Below, piece after piece: positions 12,776 through 15,202 of a DNA stretch of 15,202 nucleotides. How positions within the stretch are numbered: the first letter of the stretch is position 1; each line of letters begins with the position of its first letter. The notes below the pieces were generated by a model, which worked only from the letters and a program-made list of their open reading frames with translations, had not been told where the DNA came from and did not search any database. The position numbers and the translations under genes are program-made. Source of the DNA: Bacteroidales bacterium (lineage in GTDB: Bacteria > Bacteroidota > Bacteroidia > Bacteroidales > JALTDM01); contig JALTEO010000427.1 of NCBI GenBank assembly GCA_027073875.1, positions 1-15,202 on the forward strand, read 5' to 3'.

Positions 12776-15202
12776 TTATTTTATTTTTGTTCTTAGAATA
12801 TTTACAACTCCATGATAGGGCTCTTTTCCATTCTTTAAATCCAAAATGTAAACATAAGCACCTATTGGTAAATCAGCACCATTATATGTCCCATCGAATG
12901 GTTTATCTGCATAACCATAACCACTACCATCGTAAGTATAAATGATATTTCCCCATCGATTATAAATCTCGATAAAGATGTTATCGTAAGCTTCAATGCC
13001 TGAAAGTTTCCAAATGTCATTATAGCCATCATTATTTGGCGTAATAAGTGTTGGTATAATTAATGGAATATCAACATCAATCAGGTAGTTTGCTGTTATC
13101 GAACATCCTGTAGCATCATTTGTAATCGTAACAAAATACTCTCCGGATACTAAATTTTCTGCTTTACAATCAGTTGATTCATCTGACCAAGTGTAAGAAA
13201 ATCCTTCACATCCCGGTTCAATGATATCTATGGTTGCACTTGTGCCTGAATAAATAATCGTATCAACTAAAGAGATTGGAGCCGGTTCTGTTACATTAAT
13301 ATCTGACAGTTCAACAGCACAGTCGTTAGAATCCTTAATTACAACATTATATAGTCCTGAATAAAGTGATAATATATCTTCTGAAGAACTAACAAATGAG
13401 TTTGGTCCTGACCAACTGAAAGCATATGGACTTGTTCCTCCACTAACATCTAAACTTATTGAGCCGTCATTATATCCATAACACGATGCATTTACCACTT
13501 GAGTATCTACCAAAATCTCTGAATTGGTATTTACGGTTACATCAACAAAAGATGTACAACCGGCTCCATCTTGTGCTTTTACTCGATACACATTGGATGG
13601 TAAATTATTAGCAACATAGACTGAATCATTAGATGACAATAATGAGTCTATGGTATTTCCTGATAACGAAGTGTAGAAGTCAAAGGTTGGTGTTCCTCCA
13701 CTCATCGTTACTGTTATACTTCCTGTTGAATCACCATAACATTTTACATCTACAACTGAGTTCAATACTAAATGACCACCGCCTGCATTTTCTACTGTAT
13801 AGGTCTCTGTTGTCTGACATGCATTACCATCTGTTACTGTTACCTCATATATTCCTGCAGGAACAGAATCTATGCTGCTTGTTGTATTTAAATTACTCCA
13901 ATAGTAGGTATATGGTGCTGTCCCTGTAACATCAACAGATATTGAACCATCATTACTACCACAACTTGCATCTGTTATTGAGGCATTTAATTCAGGATTC
14001 TCATTTACTACAATCCTAATGCTTGCACTTACGGTATTTCCATTATCTGTATCTGTAACTTTAATGGTGTAAGTTGTCGTTTCTGTAGGGCTAACTGTTA
14101 TATCTGCATCTGTAGATTCATCAGAATTTACATTGTTTGTCCACTTGTAACTGTAATTTCCTGAACCGCCTCCGGCATTAGATATTAAACGGGTGGTATC
14201 TCCATTACAGATAGTATCTTCACTGGCTTGTGGATTTACTGTTAAAGCTCCTCCTGTTACTGTAATCTGGACATCATCAGACGCGGAACAACCTTCCGAA
14301 TCTTCAACACTTAAAGTAAAGGTTGTCGTTTGAGTCAGGGCAACAGTAGTTGCATCCTCTTCATCGGAAGCACCATCGATTTTATCGGAAGGTGTCCACG
14401 AGTAGGTATAAGAACCACTACCGCCACTTACTGTTCCATCAAGCGTTGTAGAAGAACCGGAAGAGATAGTTGTATCTGCTCCTGCATCAACAGTTGGATT
14501 CTCATTAACTGTCAATTTAGCCACATCTGAGGTAACATCACCACAATCACCGGAAACTACACAGGTATAATCTCCTGCATCACCGGTTGTTACATTATTT
14601 ATGGTGTAACTGTTATTAGTGGCTCCACTTATGGCATTGCCGTCTTTTTTCCACTGGTATGTTAAATTGCTACCATCGGCGATTAAGCTAAAGATTACAT
14701 CGTCGCCTTCACATTTAGTGGCAGAGCTTGGTTGTGTAGTAATTACTGTACTCTTATTTACTTTCAATTTAGCAACATCGGAAGTAACATCTCCACAGTC
14801 ACCGGAAACTACACAGGTATAATCGCCTGCATCATCGGTTGTTACATTATTTATAGTGTAACTGTCGCTCGTGGCTCCACTTATGGCATTACCGTCTTTT
14901 TTCCATTGGTATGTTAAATTGCTACCATCGGCGGTTAAGCTAAAGGTTACATTATCGTCTTCGCATTTTGTAGCTGAACTTGGTTGAGAGGTAATTGCTG
15001 TATTTTTATTCACCACAATAGTAATATCGGCACTTACTGTATCACCATTATCTGTATCTGTAACTTTAATGGTGTAAGTTGTCGTTTCTGAAGGACTAAC
15101 TGTTATATCTGCATCTGTAGATTCATCGGAATTTATATTGTTTGTCCACTGGTAACTGTAATTTCCGGAACCGCCTCCGGCATTAGATGTTAAATCAGTA
15201 GA
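12776..15202 (-). CDS. Giant modular adhesin-like protein with T9SS type B C-terminal domain (5' end outside window)
   Basis: The frame is open to the right edge with no start inside the window; 808 residues are visible. Numbering from the edge: about 1-62 a PKD/SprB-like module (NAGGGSGNYSYQWTNNI), about 63-233 two nearly identical Ig-like modules (YQWKKDGNAISGAT, DAGDYTCVVSGDCGDVTSD), a PKD module (DAGADTTISSGSS), a second copy of the first module, then several SprB-like repeats (DASCGSNDGSISVDVTG, CYGDSTGSITVTMSGG, ASCYGYNDGSISLDVSGG). The last 93 residues (IPTLITPNNDGYNDIWKL, IYNRWGNIIY, DGTYNGADLPIGAYVYIL) are a gliding-motility-associated CHU_C/type B sorting domain. It is predicted to be exported by the T9SS and displayed on the surface with the help of the adjacent PorP/SprF protein. 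A role in adhesion or gliding is inferred from architecture. Confidence 0.93.
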   Translation of the reverse strand, partial: STDLTSNAGGGSGNYSYQWTNNINSDESTDADITVSPSETTTYTIKVTDTDNGDTVSADITIVVNKNTAITSQPSSATKCEDDNVTFSLTADGSNLTYQWKKDGNAISGATSDSYTINNVTTDDAGDYTCVVSGDCGDVTSDVAKLKVNKSTVITTQPSSATKCEGDDVIFSLIADGSNLTYQWKKDGNAISGATNNSYTINNVTTGDAGDYTCVVSGDCGDVTSDVAKLTVNENPTVDAGADTTISSGSSTTLDGTVSGGSGSYTYSWTPSDKIDGASDEEDATTVALTQTTTFTLSVEDSEGCSASDDVQITVTGGALTVNPQASEDTICNGDTTRLISNAGGGSGNYSYKWTNNVNSDESTDADITVSPTETTTYTIKVTDTDNGNTVSASIRIVVNENPELNASITDASCGSNDGSISVDVTGTAPYTYYWSNLNTTSSIDSVPAGIYEVTVTDGNACQTTETYTVENAGGGHLVLNSVVDVKCYGDSTGSITVTMSGGTPTFDFYTSLSGNTIDSLLSSNDSVYVANNLPSNVYRVKAQDGAGCTSFVDVTVNTNSEILVDTQVVNASCYGYNDGSISLDVSGGTSPYAFSWSGPNSFVSSSEDILSLYSGLYNVVIKDSNDCAVELSDINVTEPAPISLVDTIIYSGTSATIDIIEPGCEGFSYTWSDESTDCKAENLVSGEYFVTITNDATGCSITANYLIDVDIPLIIPTLITPNNDGYNDIWKLSGIEAYDNIFIEIYNRWGNIIYTYDGSGYGYADKPFDGTYNGADLPIGAYVYILDLKNGKEPYHGVVNILRTKIK
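14009..14197. repeat. Inner copy of in-gene dispersed repeat
   Basis: This segment matches 15014-15202 at a constant offset of 1005 bases (335 codons, in frame). By eye I count 15 mismatches in 172 aligned bases from 14026. It encodes the module NAGGGSGNYSYKWTNNV through TYTIKVTDTDNGNTVSA. Confidence 0.8.
14511..15014. repeat. Tandem 252-base Ig-domain repeat, two copies
   Basis: Copies at about 14511-14762 and 14763-15014 align with a constant period of 252 bases (84 codons), for example CAATTTAG at 14513 and 14765. The encoded modules are almost identical (GSNLTYQWKKDGNAISGAT in both). The close nucleotide match suggests a recent tandem duplication or ongoing homogenisation. Confidence 0.85.
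15014..15202. repeat. Outer copy of in-gene dispersed repeat, cut by window edge
   Basis: Partner of 14009-14197. It may extend beyond the window. The arrangement module A, Ig, Ig, PKD, module A suggests that a larger unit of about 1 kb has been duplicated in frame. Confidence 0.78.

Noticed and set aside
13633..13929. 98-codon open frame on the plus strand within the adhesin region
   Set aside because: It is antisense to the repeat-rich adhesin gene. Its Leu/His/Tyr-rich composition follows from the complementary codons of Ser/Thr/Asp/Gly repeats.
14009..15202. Repeats considered as a CRISPR array
   Set aside because: The period is 252 bases with no unique spacers, the repeats are protein-coding in frame, and no cas gene is present.

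Overview
The window looks like a chromosomal segment from a low-GC member of the Bacteroidota, probably in or near the Bacteroidales. Four things point there. Type IX secretion system (T9SS) substrates of both sorting classes are present, one type A and one gliding-motility/type B. A PorP/SprF-family protein sits next to the type B substrate. Shine-Dalgarno sequences are mostly weak or absent. Promoters match the Bacteroidota form (TTTG near -33 and TAnnTTTG near -7, about 19 bases apart).

Layout, left to right. (1) 1-2830: an AT-rich leader with a 28-base perfect palindrome, then a large secreted beta-propeller/SprB-repeat protein with a type A C-terminal signal, ending at a strong bidirectional terminator. 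(2) 2861-6211, minus strand: a 43-residue lipoprotein with its own promoter, then (in transcription order) a DUF7033-like polysaccharide deacetylase, a GNAT/FemAB-like acyltransferase and xerD, the last three joined by two ATGA overlaps. (3) 6212-6427: a gap with a 16-base palindrome. (4) 6428-7696, minus: transaldolase followed with no gap by a YciO/Sua5-type threonylcarbamoyl-AMP synthase homologue. (5) 7726-7821, minus: the small 4.5S/SRP RNA with a well-formed promoter. (6) 7860-9062, minus: a secreted C1B (bleomycin-hydrolase/PepC-like) cysteine peptidase. (7) 9144-10175, minus: a lipoprotein of the peptide-binding SBP family 5 that appears to lack most of its second lobe. It is divergent from (8) 10288-11079, plus: an unrecognised secreted protein with a T9SS-like C-terminal tail. 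(9) 11146-11385, plus: tRNA-Ser(GCU) and tRNA-Ser(CGA). (10) 11386-11796: a gene-poor gap with nested and interleaved inverted repeats and a nonsense-interrupted open frame. (11) 11797-15202, minus: a PorP/SprF protein downstream of a giant modular adhesin-like type B T9SS substrate, open at the right edge.

The genes fall into a housekeeping core (SRP RNA, transaldolase, YciO/Sua5, xerD, tRNAs) and a cell-surface programme (two T9SS substrates, PorP/SprF, envelope carbohydrate enzymes, secreted peptidase). I do not see a clear new defence, mobile or biosynthetic system. The features most worth a second look are the interleaved inverted repeats at 11704-11765 with the competing hairpins just before them, the internally shortened substrate-binding protein, the recent in-frame repeat amplification in the adhesin gene, and three clean intergenic palindromes (55-82, 6277-6292, 10192-10205).
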